A DNA stretch of 64,000 bases. It comes from Chloroflexota bacterium. Its GTDB lineage: Bacteria; Chloroflexota; Anaerolineae; J036; Brachytrichaceae. Of the stretch, positions 17,290 through 25,156 are shown in pieces. Below the pieces are notes generated by a model. The model worked only from the letters and a program-made list of their open reading frames with translations. It ran no database searches and was not told the origin of the DNA. Every line of letters begins with the position of its first letter. Within the stretch, counting starts at the first letter, position 1. Made by a program: the position numbers and the translations under genes. The DNA lies in NCBI GenBank assembly GCA_023382055.1, contig JAMCQN010000147.1, forward strand, positions 1-64,000, in the 5' to 3' direction.

Positions 17290-18210
17290 ATGAGCATCAT
17301 CAAAAAAATCGTCACGTTCAAGCCAAGTTTTACGTTGCGCGTCATCTTTGGCCTGATCAGTGTGGTGGGATTTCTAAGCGCATGCGCCATCGTCGGACTC
17401 GGCGACCTGTCCAGGGCTCTCGGCGCACAAGACGCCAAGTACCAGGCGCGTTCCATCGAGGATGGCGCGCTGGTATATTCTCAGCAGTGCGCGCGCTGTC
17501 ATGGCCCGGATGGCAAAGGGATCGCAGGCCAGGGTCCGGCGCTCAGCAGCATTACTTTCCTCGGCAAAGTGGAGAATGGGATTGAGGTCACCAAGAGCCA
17601 GCGCCTGATCGACATCGGCTGGGTTGGTAATCTCGACGGATATATCCGCGCGGTTACCGCGGCCGGCATTCCGTTGAAGAGCAGCAACGTGTGGGACGTT
17701 ACCCACCCTGCTTTCGGGCAATCCTATGGCGGAAACCTGCGCGATGATCAGATCGCCGACGTTTCCCTGTTTATCCAGAACTGGCGCCAGGCGCCTTACA
17801 CCGAGGGTGTAATCGATTCGCCCAAACCTGGCGAAGCACTCGGGCCCAAGCCAACCGCGGTGCCGCTGTCACCTGAACAGGAAGCGGGTAAAGCAGCCTT
17901 CTTGAAGTATGGTTGCACAGCTTGCCACGCCATCAAAGGCGTAGCACAGGGCGCAGTCGGCCCCAACCTGAGCACAATCGGCGCTGATGCAGCCAACATC
18001 ATCACCCAGGCCGACTATAAGTCCAGCCAGGGCAAGGCGACCACGGCTTCCGAATACATCCACGAGTCAATCGTCAGCCCAAATGCGTACATCGCGCCAA
18101 AGTGCCCTACTGGCGCTTGTGTCGCCGGCATCATGCCGCAGAACTTCGCGCAGACGATTCCAGCCACCGACCTGACGAACCTGGTGGCTTATCTGGCATC
18201 TCTGAAGTAA
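17290..18210 (+). CDS. membrane-anchored diheme cytochrome c
   Basis: Diheme c-type cytochrome of 306 residues. An N-terminal hydrophobic segment (about 15-40, including SACAIVG) anchors or exports it. Heme-binding motifs are CARCH (67-71) and CTACH (209-213), each at the start of a class I cytochrome c domain; the distal Met for the second domain is probably Met282 in GIMPQNF. Cys272 and Cys277 (CPTGAC) are an extra pair that may form a disulfide. It is third in the operon with Rieske and cytochrome b and probably replaces cytochrome c1 or f. A hairpin (GCCCGC/GCGGGC) occurs in the 68-nt gap before it. No oxidase genes are in the window. Confidence 0.93.
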   Translation: MSIIKKIVTFKPSFTLRVIFGLISVVGFLSACAIVGLGDLSRALGAQDAKYQARSIEDGALVYSQQCARCHGPDGKGIAGQGPALSSITFLGKVENGIEVTKSQRLIDIGWVGNLDGYIRAVTAAGIPLKSSNVWDVTHPAFGQSYGGNLRDDQIADVSLFIQNWRQAPYTEGVIDSPKPGEALGPKPTAVPLSPEQEAGKAAFLKYGCTACHAIKGVAQGAVGPNLSTIGADAANIITQADYKSSQGKATTASEYIHESIVSPNAYIAPKCPTGACVAGIMPQNFAQTIPATDLTNLVAYLASLK

Positions 18211-18230
18211 ATCTCACGAGCACTGACGTT

Positions 18231-18275
18231 CGACAAGTCGTCGCAGGCTGCAGCCTGCGACGACTTGTCGTTTTC
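18231..18275 (+). terminator. terminator of the respiratory operon
   Basis: A perfect 40-nt palindrome (18231-18270, arms beginning CGACAAGTCGTCGCAGGC) followed by TTTTC, 20 nt after the cytochrome c stop codon. Confidence 0.9.
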
Positions 18276-18340
18276 GGGAAACACACACCGTAAGCCCGAT
18301 CAGCATCTGAACCCGGCCAGTTTGTGGGTGTACGCGCAGC

Positions 18341-18691
18341 TCAAGGCTTTTTCTCAACTGTCATGCGATACGCCTCTTCTATCCAACCCAGCAGTTCATC
18401 GTCAATCTCAGTTAAATCAGAGAGGCGTACTACATTATGAAAACGTCTTTTGGAAACCTGCTCGCAGCGATACAGGCGCTCTGAATCAATGATGTGATCC
18501 AGCACGATATTCAGTCTGAGGTCATTCTTCATGAAGTGGATGCCGAGGAATGCCCTGCTTGTTACGACGTGGATCGATGTCTTCTTGTACTCCTGATCAA
18601 ATGGCCCGAGTTTCACCCTCATCTGGTTCAGCAGGAATTCATACATCGACGCGACTTCCGGGTTGCTGGTGTATTGATCAATCTGGGTCAT
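18341..18691 (-). CDS. DUF5655-like protein
   Basis: Cytosolic protein of 116 residues resembling DUF5655 proteins: AFLGIHFMKNDLRLNIVLDH and FHNVVRLSDLTEIDDELLGW are the recognisable segments. The family's function is unknown; related domains occur beside transport or restriction proteins, which is not the case here. AAGGGGAATAGG precedes the ATG. It lies alone between the respiratory operon and the tRNA-Ser pair and is convergent with the former. Confidence 0.75.
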   Translation of the reverse strand: MTQIDQYTSNPEVASMYEFLLNQMRVKLGPFDQEYKKTSIHVVTSRAFLGIHFMKNDLRLNIVLDHIIDSERLYRCEQVSKRRFHNVVRLSDLTEIDDELLGWIEEAYRMTVEKKP

Positions 18692-18712
18692 ACCTATTCC
18701 CCTTGCGGCAAC

Positions 18713-18740
18713 AAAAAAGCCCAGCGTTAGACTGGGCTTT
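18713..18740 (-). terminator. terminator of the tRNA-Ser genes
   Basis: On the minus strand GCCCAG, loop TCTAACG, CTGGGC is followed by TTTTTTG. It sits just downstream of tRNA-Ser(GCU) in the direction of transcription and upstream of the DUF5655 gene. Confidence 0.85.
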
Positions 18741-18750
18741 CACACTCAGG

Positions 18751-18840
18751 CGGGGAGGCAGGGATTCGAACCCTGGGTGCACTTTTTAGGCGCACAACCG
18801 CTTAGCAGGCGGCTCCGATCGTCCACTCCGGCACCTCCCC
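18751..18840 (-). tRNA. tRNA-Ser (anticodon GCU)
   Basis: A 90-nt class II tRNA with acceptor GGGGAGG/CCTCCCC, discriminator G, anticodon loop CTGCTAA (anticodon GCT, reading AGC/AGU), a long variable arm, and T loop GGTTCGAATCC. CCA is not encoded. Confidence 0.95.
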
Positions 18841-18852
18841 GGAAACGCACAG

Positions 18853-18940
18853 CGGAAAGGGTGAGATTCGAACTCACGGTGAGCCATAGACCCACAACGG
18901 TTTTCAAGACCGTCGCCTTAAACCACTCGGCCACCTTTCC
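18853..18940 (-). tRNA. tRNA-Ser (anticodon UGA)
   Basis: An 88-nt class II tRNA with acceptor GGAAAGG/CCTTTCC, anticodon loop CTTGAAA (anticodon TGA, reading UCN), a long variable arm and T loop GTTCGAATC. It lies 12 nt upstream of tRNA-Ser(GCU) and is probably cotranscribed with it. Confidence 0.95.
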
Positions 18941-19142
18941 AACACGTGGGCGCCGTGCAATCCTGACACACTTTCGCAAGCGCCGATGGTTGAATATACC
19001 ACGTGAGGCAGGCAGGGTCAAACGCGGGAATATTACAGCTGATGCTAAACTAGCGGAGACTGTGAATATGAACGATACACACAGCCTGCCCGGGGGTATT
19101 GCTCCGGACGCAAAAAGCACTGATAAACAATCGAGGTGAACC

Positions 19143-20219
19143 ATGAGCACTAGACAGACACTCCGCGCCGGTGTACTCGGCTGCGGTGAGATCGGCAGAC
19201 GCGGGCATATTCCGGGTTTCCAGGCCGCCGGCATCGAAGTCGTGGCCGTTTGCGACACCAATCTGCCCCGCGCACAGACTGTCGCTAAAGAGATGCACGT
19301 CTCGCGCGCCTATGCGGACTACAAGGAATTGCTGGCTGACCCGGATATCGACGTCGTCAGCGTGGGTCTGCCCAATGTCCTGCATGCGCCGGTGACGATC
19401 GCCGCATTGGAAGCCGGCAAGCATGTCCTTTGCGAGAAACCGTTCGCGACCAGCCCCGCCCTTGCCGAGCAGATGATTGCGGCTTCCAGGCGCGCCGGCA
19501 AAATGCTCAGCATTAACCAGCACTTGCGCTTCGAAGGCTCGTCGCGCGCTATGCGCGAGGCGGTAGCCGAAGGCCGGTTGGGACACGTCTATCTCGCCGA
19601 CGTGCGCATGATCCGCTCGTCCGGTATCCCCGGCTATGGAAGCTGGTTCACCAACAAGGATATGGCCGGGGCCGGCGCGCTCTACGACATCGGGGTGCAT
19701 ATGCTCGACCTGGCAATGTTCCTGCTGGGATTTCCAAAAGTCACTGCTGTGCGCGGCATGTTGAGTTCCGCGCTGGGCGAGCAGAAAATAGGCCTGGGCG
19801 GTTGGGGCATAGACCGGGGAACCAGCGGGCGATTCGACGTGGATGACACGGCCATTGCCCATATCGCGCTCGCGGACGGCGGTCTGATCCGCCTGATTGT
19901 GACGTGGGCCGCCTTTGGCGCCAGTGAAGAGCGTGTAACGCTTTTCGGCACGCAGGGAGGCGCTGACCGCTCCCCGGATCGTTACGGTCGCGACACGCCG
20001 TTGCGCTTCTACCAGGCAGGCAAAGGCGGCATGGATGCCGTGATACCGGACTTGTCCCGGTATCCGAGCGGCGGCGCCAGCGCGTCTATCGCCTCGTTTA
20101 TCAGCGCGATTCGCGGCGAGAGTCCGCTGATGGTGAAACCGGAAGAAGCGTTGCAGACGACGCGCATCCTCGAACTGATCCAGCAATCCGCGTTGAGCGG
20201 GCGCGAGATAGCGGCATGA
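19143..20219 (+). CDS. Gfo/Idh/MocA family oxidoreductase
   Basis: NAD(P)-dependent sugar-type dehydrogenase of 358 residues. The N-terminal Rossmann domain has GVLGCGEIGRRGHIPGF (10-26), and the conserved EKP motif is in CEKPFATSP (about 98-106), whose Lys is catalytic in the family. The C-terminal beta-sheet domain includes DIGVHMLDLAMFLLGFPK. The substrate cannot be told from the sequence. The stop overlaps the start of the phosphotransferase gene (ATGA), so the two are coupled. A 23-codon open frame with its own GGAG (19068-19139) ends just before the ATG and could be a leader peptide, with low confidence. Confidence 0.9.
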   Translation: MSTRQTLRAGVLGCGEIGRRGHIPGFQAAGIEVVAVCDTNLPRAQTVAKEMHVSRAYADYKELLADPDIDVVSVGLPNVLHAPVTIAALEAGKHVLCEKPFATSPALAEQMIAASRRAGKMLSINQHLRFEGSSRAMREAVAEGRLGHVYLADVRMIRSSGIPGYGSWFTNKDMAGAGALYDIGVHMLDLAMFLLGFPKVTAVRGMLSSALGEQKIGLGGWGIDRGTSGRFDVDDTAIAHIALADGGLIRLIVTWAAFGASEERVTLFGTQGGADRSPDRYGRDTPLRFYQAGKGGMDAVIPDLSRYPSGGASASIASFISAIRGESPLMVKPEEALQTTRILELIQQSALSGREIAA

Positions 20220-21010
20220 ATGTCCGTGATGTCCCGGCGGAAATCCTGACGGTCATTGGACCGATACACCATCTGGCCAGCGGTGCGCCGGGTATGACTG
20301 CCTCAGTCATTATCGCCGAGACACCCGATGGACTCGTCGCGCTCAAACGGGCAGTGGGAGCCTTATACGGCGGGTGGCTGACCAGAGAATATCGCGTTCT
20401 GAGCGCGCTGGCTGACGGCGACCTGCCGGTTCCTCACCCGCGCGCTTTCGTGCGACGCGACGACTGTGTCGTGCCGGAGTGTTGGCTGGCAATGGATTAC
20501 CTGCCAGGGATGCCACTCGCGACGGCGCTCGCGAATGAACGCGATAAAGCCCGGCGCGAGAGACTGCTGTGCGCATTCGGCAGCACGCTCGCGTTGATTC
20601 ATCGCACGGCGCCGCCATCCTCGCTCACGCGCTACAGCGCTGGCTGGCTGGAATACATGCTCGAGGAAGCGGGTGAGAATCTGGAACACTTTAATGTGGA
20701 CGGCAGCCCCGAGCTTCTGGCTAATCTGCGACAGACACGCCCTCGACCCGTTGACGAAAGGCTCATACACGGCGATTACACCGTTGACAACGTACTCGTC
20801 GATGGAGATGCCGTCAGCGGTGTGATCGACTGGTCCGGCGGCGCTATCGGCGACCCGCGCTACGACCTGGCACTCGCTATCCGGCCGCAGGTGGAGGCAT
20901 TTAGCAAAGATCACGCCGACGACCTGGATGCATTCTTCGACGGATACGGCGGCAGAAGTTTATCGCAGACTGAATTCGACTACTTCAACGGCTTATACGA
21001 ATTTTTCTAG
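20216..21010 (+). CDS. APH-family phosphotransferase
   Basis: Kinase-like protein of 264 residues from the aminoglycoside phosphotransferase/choline kinase superfamily. The catalytic loop is IHGDYTVDNV (Asp187, Asn192) and the metal-binding Asp is Asp205 in GVIDWSGGAIGDPRYDLA. Translation is coupled to the Gfo/Idh/MocA oxidoreductase by a 4-bp ATGA overlap, so it more likely phosphorylates a metabolite made or used by that enzyme than an antibiotic. Substrate unknown. Confidence 0.87.
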   Translation: MNVRDVPAEILTVIGPIHHLASGAPGMTASVIIAETPDGLVALKRAVGALYGGWLTREYRVLSALADGDLPVPHPRAFVRRDDCVVPECWLAMDYLPGMPLATALANERDKARRERLLCAFGSTLALIHRTAPPSSLTRYSAGWLEYMLEEAGENLEHFNVDGSPELLANLRQTRPRPVDERLIHGDYTVDNVLVDGDAVSGVIDWSGGAIGDPRYDLALAIRPQVEAFSKDHADDLDAFFDGYGGRSLSQTEFDYFNGLYEFF

Positions 21011-21017
21011 AGTCAGA

Positions 21018-22235
21018 ATGTCAAACATCACCCTTCCCCATCTACCCGATGGATTCCGGGCAGCCGGCATCGCGGCGCACATCAAAAAGAATGGTCAGCC
21101 TGACCTGGCGTTGATTGTCAGCGACCGCGATTGCCGCGCCGCGGCGGTATTTACAACCAATAAAGTCAAAGCGGCGCCCGTGTTGCATGATCAGGCGATG
21201 CTTGCAGAGCACGCGGATCACGTCCGCGCCGTCATCATCAACTCCGGCTGCGCGAACGCCTGCACCGGCGCGCAGGGCTTGCAGGATTGCAGCGAAACCG
21301 CCCGGCATGCCGCGGAGAGTTTGCGCGGCGCCGGCGGCCAACGCGTCGATGATTCACAGGTGTTCGTCATGTCCACAGGCGTCATCGGCGTGAACCTGCC
21401 GATGGACAGAATCCGCACCGGGATGACCGCTGCAGTCGAGTCGCTCAATGCAGATGGGCTTGAGCATGCCGCGCGCGCCATCATGACGACCGATACCGTG
21501 CCAAAAATTGCATACACCGAGGTGGTCACCGACGCTTGCGCATATCGCATCGCAGGAATCGCCAAAGGCTCCGGCATGATCCATCCGAATATGGCTACGC
21601 TATTGAGCGTGGTCATGACCGATGCTGCGATAAACAGCAGGGAACTCAAGGAGATGCTCGTTCGTGCAGCGGGGCAATCGTTCAACCGCATCAGCGTCGA
21701 TGGCGACACCAGCACGAACGACACACTGCTGGCGCTGGCGAACGGCGCGAGCGGCATCGCCGTTGAGTCGGAGGAATCGCGCCGGCAATTCCAGGCTGCG
21801 CTGACGGAAGTCTGCATCGACCTTGCAAAACAGATGGCGCGCGACGGCGAAGGCGCAACCAAGCTGATCACTCTTGAGATCACCGGAGCGCCCAGTTCGC
21901 ATGCGGCGGAGATAGTGGGAAGAACCATCGCTAAGTCGCCGCTGGTGAAGACGGCATTCTACGGGGAAGACGCCAACTGGGGCAGGATCATCGCAGCGGC
22001 GGGTTATAGCGGCGAAGACGTCGACCCGGAACGCATGTCGCTGTGGTTCGGACCGGTGCTGGTCTTTGAGAAAGGCATGCCGACGAAATACTCGGAGGAG
22101 CAAGCAACGCGCGCCATCCAGACGCGCGACGTGGCCGTGCGACTCGATCTGGGGCTTGGCGACGCGTCCGCTACCATCTGGACGTGCGACTTATCGCATG
22201 ACTATGTCACCATCAATGGCCGTTACCGGACATAA
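21018..22235 (+). CDS. argJ: bifunctional ornithine acetyltransferase / N-acetylglutamate synthase
   Basis: ArgJ moves the acetyl group from N-acetylornithine to glutamate in arginine synthesis, and bifunctional forms also use acetyl-CoA. The protein has 405 residues. It is made as a precursor that cuts itself before the nucleophile Thr194 in HPNMATLLSVVMTDA; the oxyanion segment STGVIGVNLPMD (119-130) and the C-terminal NYVTINGRYRT-like end (DYVTINGRYRT) are present. The frame is open 30 codons upstream, inside the phosphotransferase gene, but ATG 21018 begins the conserved domain. Seven bases separate it from the preceding gene. No other arg genes are nearby. Confidence 0.94.
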   Translation: MSNITLPHLPDGFRAAGIAAHIKKNGQPDLALIVSDRDCRAAAVFTTNKVKAAPVLHDQAMLAEHADHVRAVIINSGCANACTGAQGLQDCSETARHAAESLRGAGGQRVDDSQVFVMSTGVIGVNLPMDRIRTGMTAAVESLNADGLEHAARAIMTTDTVPKIAYTEVVTDACAYRIAGIAKGSGMIHPNMATLLSVVMTDAAINSRELKEMLVRAAGQSFNRISVDGDTSTNDTLLALANGASGIAVESEESRRQFQAALTEVCIDLAKQMARDGEGATKLITLEITGAPSSHAAEIVGRTIAKSPLVKTAFYGEDANWGRIIAAAGYSGEDVDPERMSLWFGPVLVFEKGMPTKYSEEQATRAIQTRDVAVRLDLGLGDASATIWTCDLSHDYVTINGRYRT

Positions 22236-22289
22236 TGGCAGCGCCGGCGGCAATTTCCGCCCAAAGAGTAGATTCACATTTCGATTGCC

Positions 22290-22295
22290 TATAAT
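22290..22295 (+). promoter_or_regulatory. -10 element of a leaderless icd transcript
   Basis: TATAAT six bases (ACAGCC) before the icd ATG, with no Shine-Dalgarno in between, so transcription would start at or next to the initiation codon. No good -35 hexamer is visible. Confidence 0.55.
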
Positions 22296-22301
22296 ACAGC
22301 C

Positions 22302-23714
22302 ATGGCATACAAAAACGTAACAGTCCCCTCCAACGGCGCACCGATCACCATGAAAGATGGCGTGATGCAGGCGCCTGATAATCCAATCCTTCCGTTTATT
22401 CGCGGCGACGGCACCGGCCCGGACATCTGGGCGGCGAGCGTGCGCGTGTTCGATGCGGCAGTGCAGAAAAGCTATGGCGGCAAGCGCAAGATCCACTGGA
22501 TGGAAGTCTATGCAGGCGAATCTGCATTCCGTCAGTTCGGCGACTGGCTGCCGCAGGAAACAGTCGACGCGTTCCACGAGTATCTGGTCGGCATCAAAGG
22601 GCCGTTGACGACGCCGATCGGTAAAGGCATACGCTCATTGAATGTGGCGTTGCGCCAGATGCTGGATTTGTACGTCTGTCTGCGCCCCGTCAAATATTTC
22701 ACCGGCGTACCTTCGCCGGTCAAGCACCCCGAGAAAGTTGACATGGTGATCTTCCGCGAGAACACGGAGGACATCTATGCGGGAATCGATTTTGAAGCCG
22801 GCAGCGAGAACGCCGTCAAAATCCTGAACTTCCTCAAGACCGAAATGCCCAGGGAATACAAGAAGGTTCGGTTCGGGCTCGAGGTGGTTGACGAGATCGG
22901 CGTGGGCGTAAAGCCCATATCCAGGCCCGGCACCGAACGGTTAGTCCGTTCAGCCATCGAATACGCCCTGCGGTTCGGTCGCAAGAGCGTCACGCTGGTT
23001 CACAAGGGCAATATCATGAAGTTCACCGAAGGCGCGTTCCGCGACTGGGGCTATAACCTGGCCAAACGGGAATTCCGCGACAAGATTGTCACACAGCGCG
23101 AAGGCTGGATCATCGGCAATGTCGATGCGAAACCCGGCATCAGTGTCGAGGACAATGCGAGACAGATCGACCCCGGCTACGACATGATGACGCCGTCTCA
23201 GCAGGCAGAGGTGCGCACAGAAGTTGAGGAGGCGCTCAAGTTGCTGCCCACTCACGGCGGCGGCAAGTGGAAGAAGCTGCTGTTGATTCGCGACTCGATT
23301 GCGGATATCACGCTCCAGCAGGTCTTGACTCGCCCGGAGGAATTCGACATCATCGCAACGCTCAACCTGAATGGCGATTACCTGAGCGACGCGCTGGCGG
23401 CGCAGGTGGGCGGCATCGGGATTGCCCCCGGCGGGAACATCAACTACACGACTGGACACGCGATCTTCGAGGCCACACACGGTACGGCGCCTAAATACGC
23501 CAACCTCGATAAAGTGAATCCCGGTTCGGTTATCCTGAGCGGCGAGATGATGCTGCGATTCATGGGCTGGGATGAAGCAGCCGATGCCATCATCAATGCG
23601 CTGGAGAAGACCATCTCACAAAAGACGGTTACTTACGACTTCGCACGCCTGATGGAAGGCGCCAAAGAGCTTAAGTGCAGCGAGTTTGGCACGGCGATCA
23701 TCGCGAATCTCTGA
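22302..23714 (+). CDS. icd: isocitrate dehydrogenase (NADP+)
   Basis: Converts isocitrate to 2-oxoglutarate in the citric-acid cycle. The protein has 470 residues and E. coli-like order: [12 protein letters not shown] near the start, the substrate-binding RSLNVALRQ loop whose Ser is the phosphorylation site in E. coli, [23 protein letters not shown], and the coenzyme-binding [20 protein letters not shown]. The Lys-Tyr pair in APKYA is the usual NADP discriminator. There is a possible 50-residue insertion around 330-380, relative to E. coli, which is not interpreted. No AceK gene is present. Monocistronic. Confidence 0.94.
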   Translation: MAYKNVTVPSNGAPITMKDGVMQAPDNPILPFIRGDGTGPDIWAASVRVFDAAVQKSYGGKRKIHWMEVYAGESAFRQFGDWLPQETVDAFHEYLVGIKGPLTTPIGKGIRSLNVALRQMLDLYVCLRPVKYFTGVPSPVKHPEKVDMVIFRENTEDIYAGIDFEAGSENAVKILNFLKTEMPREYKKVRFGLEVVDEIGVGVKPISRPGTERLVRSAIEYALRFGRKSVTLVHKGNIMKFTEGAFRDWGYNLAKREFRDKIVTQREGWIIGNVDAKPGISVEDNARQIDPGYDMMTPSQQAEVRTEVEEALKLLPTHGGGKWKKLLLIRDSIADITLQQVLTRPEEFDIIATLNLNGDYLSDALAAQVGGIGIAPGGNINYTTGHAIFEATHGTAPKYANLDKVNPGSVILSGEMMLRFMGWDEAADAIINALEKTISQKTVTYDFARLMEGAKELKCSEFGTAIIANL

Positions 23715-23723
23715 AACGCTATC

Positions 23724-23763
23724 CAGACCCTGAAGGCGACCGGCGGCTTTCAGGGTCTGTTTC
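23724..23763 (+). terminator. terminator of icd
   Basis: Eleven-base-pair stem CAGACCCTGAA / TTCAGGGTCTG with inner GCC pairing, followed by TTTCTC. It begins 10 nt after the stop codon; the T-run is short. Confidence 0.7.
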
Positions 23764-23840
23764 TCGCGCCCCGTTTCCTCCCCGCTTATAATGCGCGGCG
23801 AGATGCCGATCATCCGTAGCCGATTCAAGGAGCGCCGCAT

Positions 23841-24608
23841 ATGAGCAGCCTGGAGATAGACTGGGCCGGTCTCAGCCATGCTTTCGAGAGCGGTACTCAC
23901 AACACCCGTTTTTACCTCGATTGCGACACCGGAACAGTCGTTAGACTGGATGATGACACACTTGTAAACTCCCAACGCGCATCAAAAAGCGTTGCGGAAG
24001 CCGCCGGCATTGTTGATTCTTCAGAGTACTCACCCATTCCAGCCGCATCGCATGGCCGTTACGCACCGATACCACAGACCGATAGCGTCGACGAGTATCG
24101 AGACATTGAGGCATACATCGCAACCATCGCGGACCGTACGCTGCAGAGCGAATTGCGGCGCGCAATCCGCGGCAGGGGCGCATTCAAACGTTTCGGGGAC
24201 ACGCTGGCCAACCACCCCGGCGAACGCCGGAATTGGCTGACTTTCCGCCAGATCCGCATGTTGCACCGCATGAACGACTGGCTGGCCGAATATGATATCC
24301 AGCCGGCGAATCGCCTGCAGCCGCCTGTACTGGTCAGCATGGAGTCCGAGACACAGTCCAATCCCACCGCCGAGCGTCAGGAGTTGATCGAAGAACTGAC
24401 ACTATTGCTGGTTTATCTATCCTCCTGGGAGGAACAGACCGGGCCCAGCGCAGGTGCGCGCAAGGCGTGGAAAGGGTACACTTATATGACGCTCAATAGC
24501 CTGGAAGACCGCGGTTTGATCCATCAGAGTCGAAAAGCGCGTTCCGTGACACTCACCGAAGAAGGTATCGCGCTGGCTCGTGAACTCGAAATGCGGTTCA
24601 TACCGTGA
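23841..24608 (+). CDS. UPF0158-like protein fused to a DUF6429-like domain
   Basis: Cytosolic protein of 255 residues. Residues 1-165 look like UPF0158: DTGTVVRLDDDT near the start and, later, GRGAFKRFGDTLANHP and NWLTFRQIRM. Residues 180-255 (EELTLLLVYLSSWEE, then ARKAWKGYTYMTLNSLEDRG) resemble DUF6429, a winged-helix-like module. Both are uncharacterised families that normally occur as separate proteins. AAGGAG lies 11 nt upstream. A TATAAT (23787-23792) precedes a 13-codon frame (ATG 23803, stop overlapping the ATG of this gene), possibly a leaderless leader peptide for translational coupling. Confidence 0.7.
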   Translation: MSSLEIDWAGLSHAFESGTHNTRFYLDCDTGTVVRLDDDTLVNSQRASKSVAEAAGIVDSSEYSPIPAASHGRYAPIPQTDSVDEYRDIEAYIATIADRTLQSELRRAIRGRGAFKRFGDTLANHPGERRNWLTFRQIRMLHRMNDWLAEYDIQPANRLQPPVLVSMESETQSNPTAERQELIEELTLLLVYLSSWEEQTGPSAGARKAWKGYTYMTLNSLEDRGLIHQSRKARSVTLTEEGIALARELEMRFIP

Positions 24609-25156
24609 CTCACAAGCGTAGTACCGCCTAATAGTTCGAAAATACCGGCGAAATCAGCAGGATTTGACGTTTCGTTCTCCATTCCCGGCGATTGAAGTGT
24701 TACACCGTCAGGATACACTTATCGAAACGCCAATCACGGTTTACAACCGGTTGACAATCCAGGCCAGCGACATTAAACTCTACCTGCATATTCACCTTTT
24801 CTCCGTTTGCTTGAGCGCCGACAGCAGGAGTTTTGCACGGTACGATATGATGGCACATTGCAGAGGCTGTACGAATGCGTCCAACTCACTATTGTTGGAA
24901 ATTCGAGTCTGTGTTATTGCGCCGCATGTTTTACGGGCAGAGGTCGTAAACCATCTCCAGGCACTCGCAATCGTTGTGCGCTCAACAGTTAACACACAGG
25001 AGAATAGCGATAATAGCGACAAAGGAGGATAAACAGGAGGTTCCCATAAGAGATAGACAATAAACAGCCAAAGGTGGCAAAGTGCTCTCGCCGAACAAAT
25101 GAAAATCTGTTCATTTTCGCCATGTTTTAACTGTCGATAGAAGGAGTGAGTTCACC
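24609..25156 (+). promoter_or_regulatory. 548-nt leader region of the first peptide ABC operon, with promoter
   Basis: No convincing gene. A promoter is visible at 24751-24779: TTGACA, 17-bp spacer, TAAACT. It would give a leader of about 370 nt before the binding-protein gene. The leader holds two Shine-Dalgarno-like strings (AGGAGGA near 25025 and AGGAGG near 25036) not followed by a substantial frame, and a weak hairpin (GAAAAT/ATTTTC) near 25100. No known riboswitch was recognised. Confidence 0.5.

Noticed and set aside
18231..18270. 40-bp perfect palindrome as a recombination or attachment site
   Set aside because: Followed by TTTT and placed 20 nt after the cytochrome c stop; it fits an intrinsic terminator and there is no recombinase.
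18751..18940. Tandem tRNA-Ser genes as an integration hotspot
   Set aside because: No integrase, no duplicated tRNA 3' end and only ordinary chromosomal genes on both sides.
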